From Octadecabacter ascidiaceicola (GTDB lineage: Bacteria; Pseudomonadota; Alphaproteobacteria; Rhodobacterales; Rhodobacteraceae): DNA of 64,000 nucleotides. Under the pieces are notes generated by a model. It was not told the DNA's origin. It worked only from the letters and a program-made list of their open reading frames with translations, and ran no database searches. Below are positions 51,228 through 61,616 of the stretch, in pieces (positions within the stretch are counted from its first letter, which is position 1; each line of letters opens with the position of its first letter). The stretch spans positions 186,001 through 250,000 of the forward strand of contig NZ_FXYD01000002.1 in assembly GCF_900185015.1 (NCBI RefSeq), in the 5' to 3' direction. Both the position numbers and the translations under genes were made by a program.

Positions 51228-54200
51228 TTAGATTTCGTTAAGTTGGGCCAAGGCCGCTGTCAGCTGGGCAATTTCCTCTTCGCGTAGGGCGAGGTTGGCT
51301 TTGGCTTCGGCGACGACTTCTGCTGTGGCGTTTTCAGCGAATTTGGGATTACCCAAGCGTCCACGCAGTCCGCCTGCTTCTTTCTCGACCTTACCCAAGG
51401 ACTTGGTAATGCGGGCTTTTTCCGCGTCCACGTCGATGATGTCGGCCAGTGGCAACGCGAATGTCGCGCCCTTGGTGCCGACCATCATGGAACCCTTTGG
51501 GGCATCCCCAACGGTCAGGTCATCGACCCGTGCAAGACGTTTGATCAGGGCTTCGTTGTTGGCCCACGCGGTCTTGGCGGCGTCGTCCGCTTCTGTCTGG
51601 ATCAATGGCACGTAAAGCCCCGCTGGAACGTTCATCTGGGCGCGGGTTGAGCGAATGTTTTCAATGACTTGAATGACCCATGACATCTCGGCGTCTGCCG
51701 CGTCATCAATCAAATCAGCGCCGTATTCGGGCCAGTCCTGATGTGTTAACAGGGTTTCATTGCCATCCAGCGCCCAGAGTTCTTCGGTGATGAAGGGCAT
51801 GATCGGGTGCATCAGGATCAGGCATTGATTCAATACCCAGTTCATAACCCGTTGAGTTTCCTGCTTTTCTTCGTCGGATCCGTCCATCAACAGCGGCTTG
51901 GACAGTTCTACATACCAATCGCAAACCTTGCCCCAAACGAACTTATACAGCGTGTCGGCGGCGTCGTTGAAGCGGTAAGTATCAAGGGCGGCGTTAACAT
52001 CTGTTAATGCGCGGGTGGTCTCTCCGATGATCCATTTGTTAACGGATTGGGTGATATGGGTTGGGTATGGGTCCGATATGGGTCCGGTATGGGCGCGATC
52101 CATCCCGAAGGCACCGTTCATTTCGGCGAAACGGCAGGCGTTCCACAGTTTGGTGCCGAAGTTTCGGTAGCCTGCGATGCGCTGTGTGTCGAGTTTCAGG
52201 GCACCGCCAAGAGAGGCCATCGCCGCATTGGTGAAGCGCAGCGCGTCGGCGCCGTATTCGTCGATGATGTCGAGCGGGTCGATGACGTTGCCCGTGGATT
52301 TCGACATCTTCTTACCCTTGGCATCGCGCACGAGGCCGTGGAGGTAGATGGTGTCGAACGGGATTTGATCGACGACAGCCAGCTGCATCATCATCATTCG
52401 CGCGACCCAGAAGAACAGAATGTCCTGACCTGTGATGAGGTCGGATGTTGGGAAGTATTTGGCGAGTTCAGGCGTGTCCTCGGGCCAGCCGAGGGTGCCG
52501 ATGGGCCAGAGGCCGGAGGAGAACCATGTGTCGAGGACGTCGGGGTCGCGATCTAATCGTACGGATGCGAAGAGTGACCCGTCCTTTGCTGATTTGAAAA
52601 CCTTGGCTGTTTTGCCAAAACCCTCTGTCTCCGATATCAACTCATCGGAACCGTATGGATTTGTATTATGGTATTCTTCGAATGAGGCCATAGTACAATG
52701 AGCCGCGTCGATTAAAATTGCTGATGAGTTGTCTATTGAATTCTCGATAGACAGTTTCAGAGCTTCATCTTCGCTGGAGCAACTAATTTGGACGGCTGAA
52801 GCCGAGAGCTTTCCATCAACGCCAATGCTCGGAGAGAACCAAACCGGAATCTGGTGGCCCCACCACAGTTGACGGGAGATGCACCAAGGCTCGATGTTTT
52901 CGAGCCAGTGGTAGTATGTTTTCTCGCCGCTCTCAGGCAGGATTTTGACCGTGCCGTCGCGGACAGCATCCAGTGCGGGTTTCACGATTTTGTCGGTTTC
53001 AACGAACCATTGGTCCGTCAGCATGGGTTCGATAACGACCTTTGAGCGGTCGCCAAACGGCTGCATGATTTTCTTGTTCTCGACCATTGGGACGGTCTCA
53101 GTGATTTCCACCTTTTCGCCGTCGTCATTCTTAACGGTGCGGGTGACCTCGTGCATCACGGCGAGGCCTTCGGCGGTGATGTCAGCGATAACCGCTTCAC
53201 GTGCTTCAAAGCGATCCATGCCGCGGTAGGCTTCGGGCACAAGGTTCATCGCGGCGATCATTGCCTCATCGAATTCTTGCTCGCCATTGGCGATGGCTTG
53301 GGCTGTTGCAGCTTCCTCAACGTAGGGCTTTCCGTCGGCACGCATCGCGCCTTTGGTGTCCATGAGGGAGTACATCGGGATGCCGCCGCGCTTGGCGACC
53401 ATGTAGTCGTTGAAGTCGTGCGCACCGGTGATTTTTACGGCACCGGAGCCGAATTCCATGTCTGGGTAATCATCGGTGATGATCGGAATAAGACGGCGGA
53501 ATTCTTTTGGGCCAACCGGAATTTCGCATAGTTTTCCGATGATTGGCGTGTAACGTTCATCCCGTGGGTTCACCGCGACAGCGCCGTCACCGAGCATGGT
53601 TTCGGGGCGTGTGGTCGCGATTGAGATATAGTTACGCGTTTCGCTAAGTATTACATTTCCGTCTTCATCCTTCTCGACGTACTCATAAGTCGCGCCACCC
53701 GCGAGCGGGTATTTGAAGTGCCACATATGGCCGTCGGTTTCGATGTTCTCAACCTCAAGATCGGAGATCGCGGTTTCGAAATGCGGGTCCCAGTTGACGA
53801 GGCGTTTGCCGCGATAGATCAGGCCTTTGTTGTACATCTCAACGAAGACTTTGATCACGGCGTCGTGGAAGTTGCCTTGCGCATCGGCGGGGGCACCGGG
53901 GGCGCCGGACATGGTGAAGGCTTCGCGGGACCAATCGCAAGACGCGCCGAGGCGTTTGAGTTGGTTGATGATCTGGCCGCCGGATTCAGCCTTCCAGTCC
54001 CAGACCTTTTCGAGGAACTTTTCGCGGCCCAGTTCGACGCGTTTGGGTTGCTGGGTTTCGGCGAGTTGGCGTTCCACGACCATCTGCGTGGCGATGCCTG
54101 CGTGGTCCGTGCCCGGCTGCCAAAGGGTGTCAAAACCGCGCATGCGGTGCCAGCGGACCAGAATGTCCTGCAGCGTGTTGTTGAAGGCGTGGCCCATGTG

Positions 54201-54353
54201 CAGAACGCCCGTGACGTTCGGGGGCGGGATCATCACGCAATAGGTGTCGTCACGTTTGGCATTTGCGCCCGCCTTGAACGCGTCGTTAGACAGCCAGCGG
54301 TCGGTGATGCGGGCCTCGGCCTCGCGTGCGTCGAATTTCTTTTCCATTGGCAT
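51228..54353 (-). CDS. valS: Valyl-tRNA synthetase, with a low-GC insertion
   Basis: A 1041-residue class I synthetase charging tRNA-Val. It has [15 protein letters not shown] (HIGH-type), [10 protein letters not shown] and [15 protein letters not shown], then [12 protein letters not shown], and ends with a coiled-coil arm. ATG 54353 is chosen; one six codons upstream is possible. Between PVWF and [11 protein letters not shown] lies an unusually long stretch, about residues 508-598, whose DNA (52561-52800) is about 44% GC by hand count against about 62% in the adjacent 120 bases. The insertion keeps the frame and lies between editing and catalytic parts. Confidence 0.95.
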   Translation of the reverse strand: MPMEKKFDAREAEARITDRWLSNDAFKAGANAKRDDTYCVMIPPPNVTGVLHMGHAFNNTLQDILVRWHRMRGFDTLWQPGTDHAGIATQMVVERQLAETQQPKRVELGREKFLEKVWDWKAESGGQIINQLKRLGASCDWSREAFTMSGAPGAPADAQGNFHDAVIKVFVEMYNKGLIYRGKRLVNWDPHFETAISDLEVENIETDGHMWHFKYPLAGGATYEYVEKDEDGNVILSETRNYISIATTRPETMLGDGAVAVNPRDERYTPIIGKLCEIPVGPKEFRRLIPIITDDYPDMEFGSGAVKITGAHDFNDYMVAKRGGIPMYSLMDTKGAMRADGKPYVEEAATAQAIANGEQEFDEAMIAAMNLVPEAYRGMDRFEAREAVIADITAEGLAVMHEVTRTVKNDDGEKVEITETVPMVENKKIMQPFGDRSKVVIEPMLTDQWFVETDKIVKPALDAVRDGTVKILPESGEKTYYHWLENIEPWCISRQLWWGHQIPVWFSPSIGVDGKLSASAVQISCSSEDEALKLSIENSIDNSSAILIDAAHCTMASFEEYHNTNPYGSDELISETEGFGKTAKVFKSAKDGSLFASVRLDRDPDVLDTWFSSGLWPIGTLGWPEDTPELAKYFPTSDLITGQDILFFWVARMMMMQLAVVDQIPFDTIYLHGLVRDAKGKKMSKSTGNVIDPLDIIDEYGADALRFTNAAMASLGGALKLDTQRIAGYRNFGTKLWNACRFAEMNGAFGMDRAHTGPISDPYPTHITQSVNKWIIGETTRALTDVNAALDTYRFNDAADTLYKFVWGKVCDWYVELSKPLLMDGSDEEKQETQRVMNWVLNQCLILMHPIMPFITEELWALDGNETLLTHQDWPEYGADLIDDAADAEMSWVIQVIENIRSTRAQMNVPAGLYVPLIQTEADDAAKTAWANNEALIKRLARVDDLTVGDAPKGSMMVGTKGATFALPLADIIDVDAEKARITKSLGKVEKEAGGLRGRLGNPKFAENATAEVVAEAKANLALREEEIAQLTAALAQLNEI

Positions 54354-54419
54354 GGGATGCGCCCTTTTCATCTGTTGGGCGAGGGATACTCAAACACAGG
54401 GCAAAGGGGAAGGTGGCAG

Positions 54420-55013
54420 TTACAAAAACAAGGGCTCGCGTTCGCCGGTGCGGATCACGGTGGGATCGTAGGGTTCGCGGGCGAAGACGTCGCGCACCAT
54501 CGGGGCGAAGTGTTCGATGGGTTTGTGGGTATAGGCGGGGTCAAACGAGTTTTGGTCCCAGCGTTCGCAGAAGGTCGCGCAGTCGTCGAAATAGGGGTGG
54601 CCCGCGTAGGTGTTTCGTTTGTCGGGGTCAGCGCCGACGTGGTTGCCGTAATAGGCCAGTTGGAAATCGCCGTGTTTTTCGACGACCCATGTGACTTGTT
54701 CACGCACAAACGGGCGCAGGATGCTGGCGGCGTATTCGTCGTGATTGTAGGGCGCAAAGATGTCGCCGATGTCGTGAAGCAGGGCCGCAACGATCCAGTC
54801 GATGTCTGCGTTGTCTTGCTCGGCACGGGTTGCGGCCTGCAAGGAATGCCCGAGGCGGCTGATCTGGTAGCCGGACAGGCTTTCATCAAGGCTGACGAGC
54901 GCGCCGAGCAGGCGGTCTGCGGTGCCTTTGGTGTAGGCGATCTCGTGTTCGGTCAGAAAGGCGTAGTCTTCTGCGTCACCGTCTTTCATCTGGGTAAACT
55001 TGACGTGGTCCAT
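54420..55013 (-). CDS. HD-domain protein, PhnZ/TmpB-like
   Basis: A 197-residue protein with GHSLQAATRAEQDNAD, then AALLHDIGDIFAPYNHDEYA and VEKHGDFQLAYYG. These histidine and aspartate motifs match HD-domain oxygenases of the PhnZ/TmpB/MIOX-like group, which bind two iron atoms and cleave phosphonates or polyols, as well as plain HD phosphohydrolases. No phosphonate genes lie nearby, so the substrate is open. It follows valS by 66 bp upstream on the same strand. Confidence 0.72.
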   Translation of the reverse strand: MDHVKFTQMKDGDAEDYAFLTEHEIAYTKGTADRLLGALVSLDESLSGYQISRLGHSLQAATRAEQDNADIDWIVAALLHDIGDIFAPYNHDEYAASILRPFVREQVTWVVEKHGDFQLAYYGNHVGADPDKRNTYAGHPYFDDCATFCERWDQNSFDPAYTHKPIEHFAPMVRDVFAREPYDPTVIRTGEREPLFL

Positions 55014-55261
55014 GGCGTGGCTTTCTGAATAGGGCTGTTGATGTTCGTAGTGTGGCGCGTTGTGTGATCGCTGGCAATTGAGTGGAGTCTGCGAAATGAC
55101 GGCGTAAACAACCCTTCGTCATTTCACACATTGGGGCTAGACCAGCAGCCTAGAGCGATTAGGGTTCTAGGTATGCAGACCGCCCGTTACGATATTGAAA
55201 GCTTTCAGGTTGATGATGGCCTCATGAGAGACATCCTTCTTTGCATGAGAAAGGGCGCTAG

Positions 55262-56326
55262 ATGGCGCTGACAAACTGGATCAAAAGTATTTTCGGACGC
55301 GGGCGTCAGCACGAAACGGCTGGCGTTCGTAAGCGCGGGCAGGCGACCCATGTTATCATTCTGGATGGGACGATGTCGTCCTTGCTTGGCGGCGAAGAGA
55401 CCCATGCGGGCCAGCTATATAAACTACTGCAAGAAGCCAGCGGCACAGCCAAGCTTGGGGCGAACCTGACCATTTATTATGAACCGGGGATCCAGTGGAA
55501 AGACTGGGGCGCGACGTTGGATGTGATGCAGGGGCGTGGGATCAACCGCCAGATCAAACGCGCGTATGGCGTGCTGGCGACGCGCTACCGCGAGGGGGAT
55601 CGCATTGTTTTGGCTGGATATTCCCGTGGGGCTTATGCGGCACGATCCCTTGCGGGGGTGATTGATCTTGTTGGGTTGGTGAAAACTGACTGGGCCACTG
55701 AACGCAATGTTCAATTGGCCTATCGCCACTATCGCAGAGGCGGGCGCGGGGTGGCGGCGCAGGCGTTTCGCAAGCGCCATTGCCATTCGGCCGTTGAGAT
55801 TGAGGCCGTGGCCGTTTGGGACACCGTAAAAGCTCTCGGGGTTCGATTGCCGTTCTTGTGGCGTTGGTCAGCGGTTGAGCATCAGTTTCATAACCACGCC
55901 TTGGGTGCGTCTATTAAGAACGGGTTTCATGCGCTCGCGTTGGATGAAACCCGCGAGGCCTATGCGCCCGTGCTTTGGGCGTGCCCGCCTGGATGGCAGG
56001 GACGCATGGAGCAGGTTTGGTTTCCTGGTACCCATGGCGACGTTGGTGGGCAGCTTGGCGGAAATGAAGCAGCGCGCCCTTTGGCGAACCTGTCTCTCGT
56101 TTGGATGTTGGAACGGCTTGAGATGTGTGGGGTGCCCCTGCCGAGCGACTGGGCAACGCGGTTTCCGACCGATGCGACGGCGCCGTCTACGGGAAGTTGG
56201 CGCGGTTGGTCGAAGTTGTTTCTGGTGCGCAAATCCCGTGTGGTCGGGCGCGATCCGTCAGAGACATTCCACCCGAGCGTTGCAGAGCGCCACCCCAATG
56301 ACACCAAATTCGCCGTTCCCAACTGA
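55262..56326 (+). CDS. DUF2235-family alpha/beta-hydrolase-like protein
   Basis: A 354-residue protein. VIILDGTMSSLLGG resembles the N-terminal GT motif, GYSRGAYAARSLAGVI contains the nucleophile-elbow G-x-S-x-G serine, and WFPGTHGDVGGQLG is the conserved DUF2235 C-terminal motif with the catalytic aspartate/histidine neighbourhood. The family includes type VI secretion phospholipases but also many housekeeping-like Rhodobacterales members with no such context; no secretion genes are present here. It is divergent from the HD-domain gene. Confidence 0.85.
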   Translation: MALTNWIKSIFGRGRQHETAGVRKRGQATHVIILDGTMSSLLGGEETHAGQLYKLLQEASGTAKLGANLTIYYEPGIQWKDWGATLDVMQGRGINRQIKRAYGVLATRYREGDRIVLAGYSRGAYAARSLAGVIDLVGLVKTDWATERNVQLAYRHYRRGGRGVAAQAFRKRHCHSAVEIEAVAVWDTVKALGVRLPFLWRWSAVEHQFHNHALGASIKNGFHALALDETREAYAPVLWACPPGWQGRMEQVWFPGTHGDVGGQLGGNEAARPLANLSLVWMLERLEMCGVPLPSDWATRFPTDATAPSTGSWRGWSKLFLVRKSRVVGRDPSETFHPSVAERHPNDTKFAVPN

Positions 56327-56451
56327 ACACAAGCGGGGCTTGTGTGCATTTTTGTTTGGGATGCTTGGCTGGCGTGAGCCCGCAATGTTTGGGGGCCTGA
56401 GCGTTTTGATCGGGTGGATTTGAGTATTTTTGAGCCAAAGAAAGTGGAGGA

Positions 56452-57315
56452 TTATGCCACGTTCTGAAGGGTTTGTTTCGGGGTGACGCCAAGGGCGTGG
56501 CAGATATCACGCGTGAGTTCTGGTTTGTTCAATGTGTAGAAGTGCAAATGGTCGACGCCTTGGGTTAGAAGGTCATCGCAGAGTTCGGTTGCTTGTGCGG
56601 TGGCCAGAAGGTCGAATGTTTCTGGATCTGTCGCTTTGGCAAAGGCGTCTTGCAGGACTTGCGGGATGTTTGCGCCGCAGCTGGTGGCGAATTTTTGCAC
56701 GCCGGTCCAGTTCTCGATGGGTAGGATGCCTGGGATGATTGGCGCGGTGATGCCGGCATCCGCGCAGGCGTCGCGGAACCGTAGGAATATGTCTGCCTCA
56801 AAGAAAAACTGGGTGATGGCGCGGGTGGCGCCTGCGTCGATTTTGGTTTTGAGGTGGTCAATGCAGGCCTGTTGGCTGGTCGCAGTGGGGTGGGTTTCCG
56901 GGTAGGCGCCGACCGTGACTTCGAAACCCTCGTTGGCCAAGGCGCGAGTGAGGTCGATTGCGCCGTCAAAGCCTTCGGGGTGGGGGTGAAAGCTGGAAGC
57001 GCCTTTTGGCGGATCGCCGCGCAGGGCCACGATGTGGTTTACGCCTGCGGCTTTGTAGTCGCGCGCGATAGTGAGCGTTTCATCGCGTGTTGCATCCACA
57101 CAAGTCAGGTGCGCGGCAACGTTGAGGTCACTGGTTTTCACAAGCGCATCTACCGCTTCATGGGTGAGGGTACGGGTCGTACCGCCTGCGCCGTAGGTTA
57201 CGGAAACGAAGGTCGGGTCCAGCGGTGCCAAGGTTTGCACGCAATCGCGAAGGCGGAAGGAGGCCTGCACTGATTTTGGCGGGAAAAATTCGAATGAAAT
57301 GGCTGGGCTGGACAT
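56452..57315 (-). CDS. metF: 5,10-methylenetetrahydrofolate reductase
   Basis: Reduces methylene-THF to methyl-THF for methionine synthesis; an FAD barrel of 287 residues. It has ISFEFFPPKS at the start, FVSVTYGAGGTTR, HLTCVDATRDE and IVALRGDPPKG, followed by ITQFFFEADIFLRF. The protein has the normal bacterial length. It is divergent from a MetR-like LysR gene, with two MetR-box-like sites in the 94 bp between their starts, so it is probably activated by that regulator and homocysteine. Confidence 0.95.
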   Translation of the reverse strand: MSSPAISFEFFPPKSVQASFRLRDCVQTLAPLDPTFVSVTYGAGGTTRTLTHEAVDALVKTSDLNVAAHLTCVDATRDETLTIARDYKAAGVNHIVALRGDPPKGASSFHPHPEGFDGAIDLTRALANEGFEVTVGAYPETHPTATSQQACIDHLKTKIDAGATRAITQFFFEADIFLRFRDACADAGITAPIIPGILPIENWTGVQKFATSCGANIPQVLQDAFAKATDPETFDLLATAQATELCDDLLTQGVDHLHFYTLNKPELTRDICHALGVTPKQTLQNVA

Positions 57316-57362
57316 TTGGACGTGCTCCGTAAGGTTGCATCCTTATCTGCTTTTGGACTACA

Positions 57363-57406
57363 TGAGGCAAATTCATAACTTTCACGAACATCATGAAGTT
57401 GATTCA
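57363..57406. promoter_or_regulatory. Two MetR-box-like sites
   Basis: TGAAGTTGATTCA (57394-57406) fits the MetR consensus TGAA-N5-TTCA exactly, and TGAGGCAAATTCA (57363-57375) fits with one change. Their centres are 31 bp apart, about three helical turns, between the divergent metF and MetR-like genes. Confidence 0.7.
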
Positions 57407-57409
57407 GGT

Positions 57410-58315
57410 ATGCATATCGAGTTTCGCCATCTGCGCACGATTAAGGCCATCCATGAGATGGGTGGCTTGGCGCGTGCGGCAGACAGTTTGGGGATTACGC
57501 AGTCGGCGTTGAGCCATCAGATTAAAGGGATTGAGGATCAGGCCGGGGTGGAATTGTTTGTGCGCCGATCAAAGCCGTTGAAGCTGTCGGCGGCTGGGAA
57601 GCGGTTGTTGGCGGCCGCGGACCGGATCTTGCCGGAGGTCGCGGCATTGGAGGCCGAGTTTTCGGGGCTGGTGCAAGGTCATGCGGGGCGCATGCATATC
57701 GCGATTGAGTGTCATGCCTGTTTTGAATGGTTGTTTCCGGTGTTGGAAGGGTTTCGTAAGGCGTGGCCAGACGTGGATGTGGATATTCGGCCGGGATTGG
57801 CGTTCGATGCGATACCGGCCTTGCAAAAACAGCAGGTTGATCTTGTGGTGTCCTCTGATCCGGAGGACATCCCGGGAATAACGTTCCTGCCGTTGTTTGA
57901 TTATGAACCTGTTTTTGTGGCGGCGACCAATCACCCGCTTGCGAACAAAGCCTATATCGATGCGGAAGATTTTCGCGGGGAAACCTTGATTACATATCCG
58001 GTCGAACGCGCGCGGTTGGATGTGTTTTCACAACTTTTGACGCCTGCAAACGTGCAGCCCGCGGAGGTTCGGCAGGTTGAGTTGACGGCGGTGATTTTAC
58101 TGCTGGTGGCATCTGGGCGCGGGGTCTCGGTGTTGCCCGATTGGGTTGTACGGCAGGCATCGTACGGGTCTGACTTTGTTACGCGTCCTTTGACGAAACC
58201 GGGGCTTACCCGCCGTCTATTTGCGGCCGTTCGTGATGATGAAGCCGAATTGCCCTATGTTGCCCATCTGGTGCGACACGCACGCCAGGAGGCCGTAAAA
58301 CTGCAAAGATCTTAG
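57410..58315 (+). CDS. metR: MetR-like LysR-family regulator
   Basis: A 301-residue LysR-type regulator with FRHLRTIKAIHEMGGLARAA, then TQSALSHQIKGIEDQAG, and an effector domain with IAIECHACFEWLFPVL, where MetR proteins bind homocysteine. ATG 57410 is chosen as the helix-turn-helix starts there; a longer frame to 57299 would run through the MetR boxes. It should activate methionine genes including the divergent metF. Its stop shares four bases with the stop of the convergent GGDEF-EAL gene (TTAG). Confidence 0.88.
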   Translation: MHIEFRHLRTIKAIHEMGGLARAADSLGITQSALSHQIKGIEDQAGVELFVRRSKPLKLSAAGKRLLAAADRILPEVAALEAEFSGLVQGHAGRMHIAIECHACFEWLFPVLEGFRKAWPDVDVDIRPGLAFDAIPALQKQQVDLVVSSDPEDIPGITFLPLFDYEPVFVAATNHPLANKAYIDAEDFRGETLITYPVERARLDVFSQLLTPANVQPAEVRQVELTAVILLLVASGRGVSVLPDWVVRQASYGSDFVTRPLTKPGLTRRLFAAVRDDEAELPYVAHLVRHARQEAVKLQRS

Positions 58316-60243
58316 GCGGTTCGTTGCTTTTTGAGGAATTCGATCGCATCGCTAAGGGGGAGGGCGGCGCTATAGAGGAAACCTTGTGCGACCATGCAGC
58401 CCATATTGATTAACTGTTGGCTCTGGGCTTCCGTTTCGACACCTTCTGCGATCACGCTGACTCCGAGGCCGGATGCGATATCAAGGAACCCACGCACGAG
58501 GACCTCTGCAGTTGTGTCATGGCCGAGATCTGAAACGAAACTTGTATCGATTTTAAGCTCATCGAAATCCAGCTGACGCAGGTGGTGGAACGATGCGAAG
58601 CCTGTGCCGAAGTCGTCCAGTGAAATACGCACACCAAGATCGTGGAATGTTTTGATGGACGCTTGAATGGTATCTGCGGCGCGCGCGATGAAAACGTCTT
58701 CGGTGATCTCAAAAGTGATGTGTTTGGCCACAGCAGGTCGCGCAGTGACGATGCGTTCAAGGTCCTTGCGGCCTGAATGGGTGGCAAGGGCGGATTCGGG
58801 GACGTTCAAGGAGACTTGGCCGGGATTTAGGCCAAGGTTTAATAGTGCTTCAACGTCGCGAAACACCTGCGTCGCAATGCAGATCATGAAGTCGCCTTGC
58901 AACCCAAGGTCATTGATATGGAACAAAAAATCGGGCGGAGTTCGGATGCCGTCACTTGGGTCGTCCCAACGTGCGAGCGCTTCGAACCCGATGATCTGGC
59001 CTGTTTGTAAGTGAATCTTGGGTTGGTAATATGGGCGTACAGTTTCATTCGTGATGCTATCGACAAGCGCTTGTTTCTGATCTGCCGTAAGGCGCGGCGC
59101 GAATTGGTCTGCCTCATATAGAACGGGCACTCGGTTGGGCGATGACTTGGCGGCGAACATAGCCTGATCGGCTGCGGAACAAAGGGCGGGAACGGTTGCG
59201 AGCGGTGCTTGTAAGGACTCACCCGTTTTTGAGATGCCTATACTTGCAGTGACTTTCAGCATGCGCTCGTTCCACAAAATGGGGAGCGCGATGTTCTTGC
59301 ACATGTCTTTGGCGAGTTTGAAAACATCCACCTCTTCATCAACAAACACAGCGCAGATAAATTCGTCGCCACCGAGGCGCCCGACAATTCCCATATCGCC
59401 GACCTGAACTTGCAAACGCGTTGCGATTTCACTCAGGACTTTGTCACCAGCTTCATGACTATAGGTGTCATTGATAGGTTTGAAGCTGTCGAGATCGACA
59501 AGAAGAACGGCAACTTCATTGTCGCCGTGGGTGCGATCTTCGAGCATAACATGTAATGCGACATCGAACGCGGGTCTGTTGAGGAGGCCAGTCAACGCAT
59601 CGGTGCGTTGGGACTCTTCAAGTTGAGAAAGCCGAGTTGTCGCTGTGTGTTCCGCGTTAAGAAGGGCCGCCTCGGTTGCCAATTGCCTGCGCATTGTGTC
59701 GATCGTCGTATAAATGAAGATTACCATGAACGCGAAAGTGACGCTCCAATGGCTGAGCGGTGACGCCATAGGTTCCGATGTCGGCAATCTGAATGACGCA
59801 ACCACCATAAGAAAAAGAACAGGGATGAGCATCGTGTACGCAATCGTCGGGACGCGAGACCATGTGTTAACGATGTACACTTGTACCCCGATTAGCCATA
59901 GCGTGGCCGTCAGTTTCATCGCAAGCGAGGGTTCGGACGCAAGAAGCACTGCAGGGGCGACATAGATCAATGAATTGACAAAAAACAAAACCATGAGAAC
60001 CAAAAGCACGTGGTCCTTGGAAAACTGGTCAAACGGCTGAAGCCCCCTAAACAACCTATACGTGCAAATCTTGGAAACAATCATCCAAACGCCTGTAAAC
60101 AGCGCGATTGTCGTGTAGCCAAAGTGAAAACAAACAGCACATAAAAACAGGATGGATATGATTTGCAGAGGGTTGTCACGCGTTACGGTCGCTGTGATTG
60201 TCGCGAAATGCATCCGGTTTTGTTGTATTATTAGTCTTAGCAT
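58312..60243 (-). CDS. GGDEF-EAL cyclic-di-GMP protein
   Basis: A 643-residue protein with about six membrane helices (residues ~20-190), then a GGDEF domain with VGRLGGDEFICAVF and an EAL domain with IGFEALARWDDP, LDDFGTGFASF and VIAEGVETEAQ. All active-site motifs are kept, so it may both make and break cyclic di-GMP and control motility or surface life. The start is taken at ATG 60243; an upstream TTG at 60333 and ATG 60213 are alternatives. It overlaps the end of the MetR-like gene. Confidence 0.88.
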   Translation of the reverse strand: MLRLIIQQNRMHFATITATVTRDNPLQIISILFLCAVCFHFGYTTIALFTGVWMIVSKICTYRLFRGLQPFDQFSKDHVLLVLMVLFFVNSLIYVAPAVLLASEPSLAMKLTATLWLIGVQVYIVNTWSRVPTIAYTMLIPVLFLMVVASFRLPTSEPMASPLSHWSVTFAFMVIFIYTTIDTMRRQLATEAALLNAEHTATTRLSQLEESQRTDALTGLLNRPAFDVALHVMLEDRTHGDNEVAVLLVDLDSFKPINDTYSHEAGDKVLSEIATRLQVQVGDMGIVGRLGGDEFICAVFVDEEVDVFKLAKDMCKNIALPILWNERMLKVTASIGISKTGESLQAPLATVPALCSAADQAMFAAKSSPNRVPVLYEADQFAPRLTADQKQALVDSITNETVRPYYQPKIHLQTGQIIGFEALARWDDPSDGIRTPPDFLFHINDLGLQGDFMICIATQVFRDVEALLNLGLNPGQVSLNVPESALATHSGRKDLERIVTARPAVAKHITFEITEDVFIARAADTIQASIKTFHDLGVRISLDDFGTGFASFHHLRQLDFDELKIDTSFVSDLGHDTTAEVLVRGFLDIASGLGVSVIAEGVETEAQSQQLINMGCMVAQGFLYSAALPLSDAIEFLKKQRTA

Positions 60244-60424
60244 AACGGTCCAATGAGCATCTATCGCGCTAAGATCACACAAACATAGCGTGAAGGTTTT
60301 AGATAGTGCTCGAATTGCATTTAAGTTGCGCAATCACCCCCCTTGTTCGTAAATGACGCAGCCCCTATACGCCCCCAGAACTGATGCGGTGCCGATTTTT
60401 GGTCAACGCACAAAGGAGATCGAC

Positions 60425-61219
60425 ATGGTTGCCAGTGCAAACCTCAATGTGATGATGAAGACAGCCCGCCGCGCGGGGCGAGCGTTGCTAAAAGACTTCG
60501 GCGAAGTTGAGAACCTTCAGGTGTCCACAAAGGGCCCAGGCGACTTTGTGACGCGCGCGGATCGCAACGCGGAATACCTCATCAAAGAGGCACTGATGGA
60601 AGCCCGCCCGACCTATGGTTTTGTCGGCGAAGAAGGCACCGAGATCGAGGGCACAGACCCAACCCGCCGCTGGATCGTTGACCCGCTGGATGGCACAACG
60701 AACTACTTGCACGGTCTGCCGCACTGGGCTGTTTCAATTGCGCTTGAGCACAAAGGACAGATCGTGATTGGCGTCATTTATGACCCGATGAAGGACGAGC
60801 TGTTCTTTGCGGAAAAGGGCGAAGGCGCGTGGATGAACGAAAAGCGCCTGCGTGTTTCTGGCCGTACCCGAATGATCGAGAGCGTTTTTGCAACCGGATT
60901 GCCGTTTGCTGGGCGCACGGATTTGCCAGAGACTTTGCAAGACCTTGCACGGATTTTGCCAACATGCGCCGGTGTGCGTCGCTGGGGGACCGCATCGCTT
61001 GATTTGGCCTATGTGGCCGCAGGTCGTTACGATGGTTTCTGGGAACGCCGTTTGCATGCATGGGATATGGCTGCGGGCCTGATCATCGTGCGTGAGGCGG
61101 GTGGTATGGTTGAATCCATCAACCCTGCCAATGACATCCTTGAATCCGGTGAGGTCATCTGTGCGGCTGAACCGATTTTTGAGAAGTTCTCAAAGGTGAT
61201 CCGCTCTAAGTCTTCCTAA
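60425..61219 (+). CDS. suhB: Inositol monophosphatase-family phosphatase
   Basis: A 264-residue phosphatase with a typical metal site: VGEEGTE, then WIVDPLDGTTNY and LHAWDMAAG. It is expected to hydrolyse inositol phosphates or related sugar phosphates; SuhB also acts in ribosome biogenesis in E. coli. ATG 60425 follows AAGGAGA, whereas the upstream in-frame codon at 60353 lacks homology. Confidence 0.93.
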   Translation: MVASANLNVMMKTARRAGRALLKDFGEVENLQVSTKGPGDFVTRADRNAEYLIKEALMEARPTYGFVGEEGTEIEGTDPTRRWIVDPLDGTTNYLHGLPHWAVSIALEHKGQIVIGVIYDPMKDELFFAEKGEGAWMNEKRLRVSGRTRMIESVFATGLPFAGRTDLPETLQDLARILPTCAGVRRWGTASLDLAYVAAGRYDGFWERRLHAWDMAAGLIIVREAGGMVESINPANDILESGEVICAAEPIFEKFSKVIRSKSS

Positions 61220-61231
61220 CGCTAAACCGAC

Positions 61232-61615
61232 TTAAAGTTCAGCGAAGATATCAATCTGGTAGCCGTCAGGGTCTTTGACCGTGGCGTAGCGCTGGCCCCA
61301 GAACGCATCCCAAGGTTCAACCGTAAGAATGTGTCCGGCGTCTTTTAGGGCGGCGGCAACTGCGTTCACTTCGGCGGGGGTGTCACACAGCATTGCAAAA
61401 CTGGAATGGTTGGGCGGTGTTGGTGCGTGCCCAGTAAGCTGTTCCATGAGTTCCGCCGTGTCGATCATCAAGCGCACTTCGCCAGGTTTGGTTATGGGTT
61501 CGACGTGTTGGTCGTCAGGGCCAACCTCGGGGAATTCAAACCCCAGAAGTTTGTAAAACGCGACCGTTTTGGCCATGTCCGTTGAAGACACTGCGACGGC
61601 ATCCAGTTTGATCAT
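61232..61615 (-). CDS. VOC-superfamily (glyoxalase-like) protein
   Basis: A 127-residue protein with the paired beta-alpha-beta-beta-beta layout of the VOC fold: MIKLDAVAVSSTDMAKTVAF, YKLLGFEFPE, and DGYQIDIFAEL at the end. The family ranges from glyoxalase to antibiotic-binding proteins and the substrate cannot be assigned. ATG 61615 is chosen; it lies just past the GFA gene's stop, and the two are probably co-transcribed with the rhomboid gene. Confidence 0.82.
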   Translation of the reverse strand: MIKLDAVAVSSTDMAKTVAFYKLLGFEFPEVGPDDQHVEPITKPGEVRLMIDTAELMEQLTGHAPTPPNHSSFAMLCDTPAEVNAVAAALKDAGHILTVEPWDAFWGQRYATVKDPDGYQIDIFAEL

Positions 61616-61616
61616 C

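Noticed and set aside
53718-55028. A 436-codon forward open frame opposite valS and the HD-domain gene
   Set aside because: It is a codon shadow of the high-GC valS gene, crosses a gene boundary and has no domain pattern, while the reverse strand has clear synthetase motifs.
55173-55271. A 32-codon forward frame overlapping the DUF2235 start
   Set aside because: No ribosome-binding site of note and no hydrophobic or repeated feature; it could be a leader peptide but nothing supports it.
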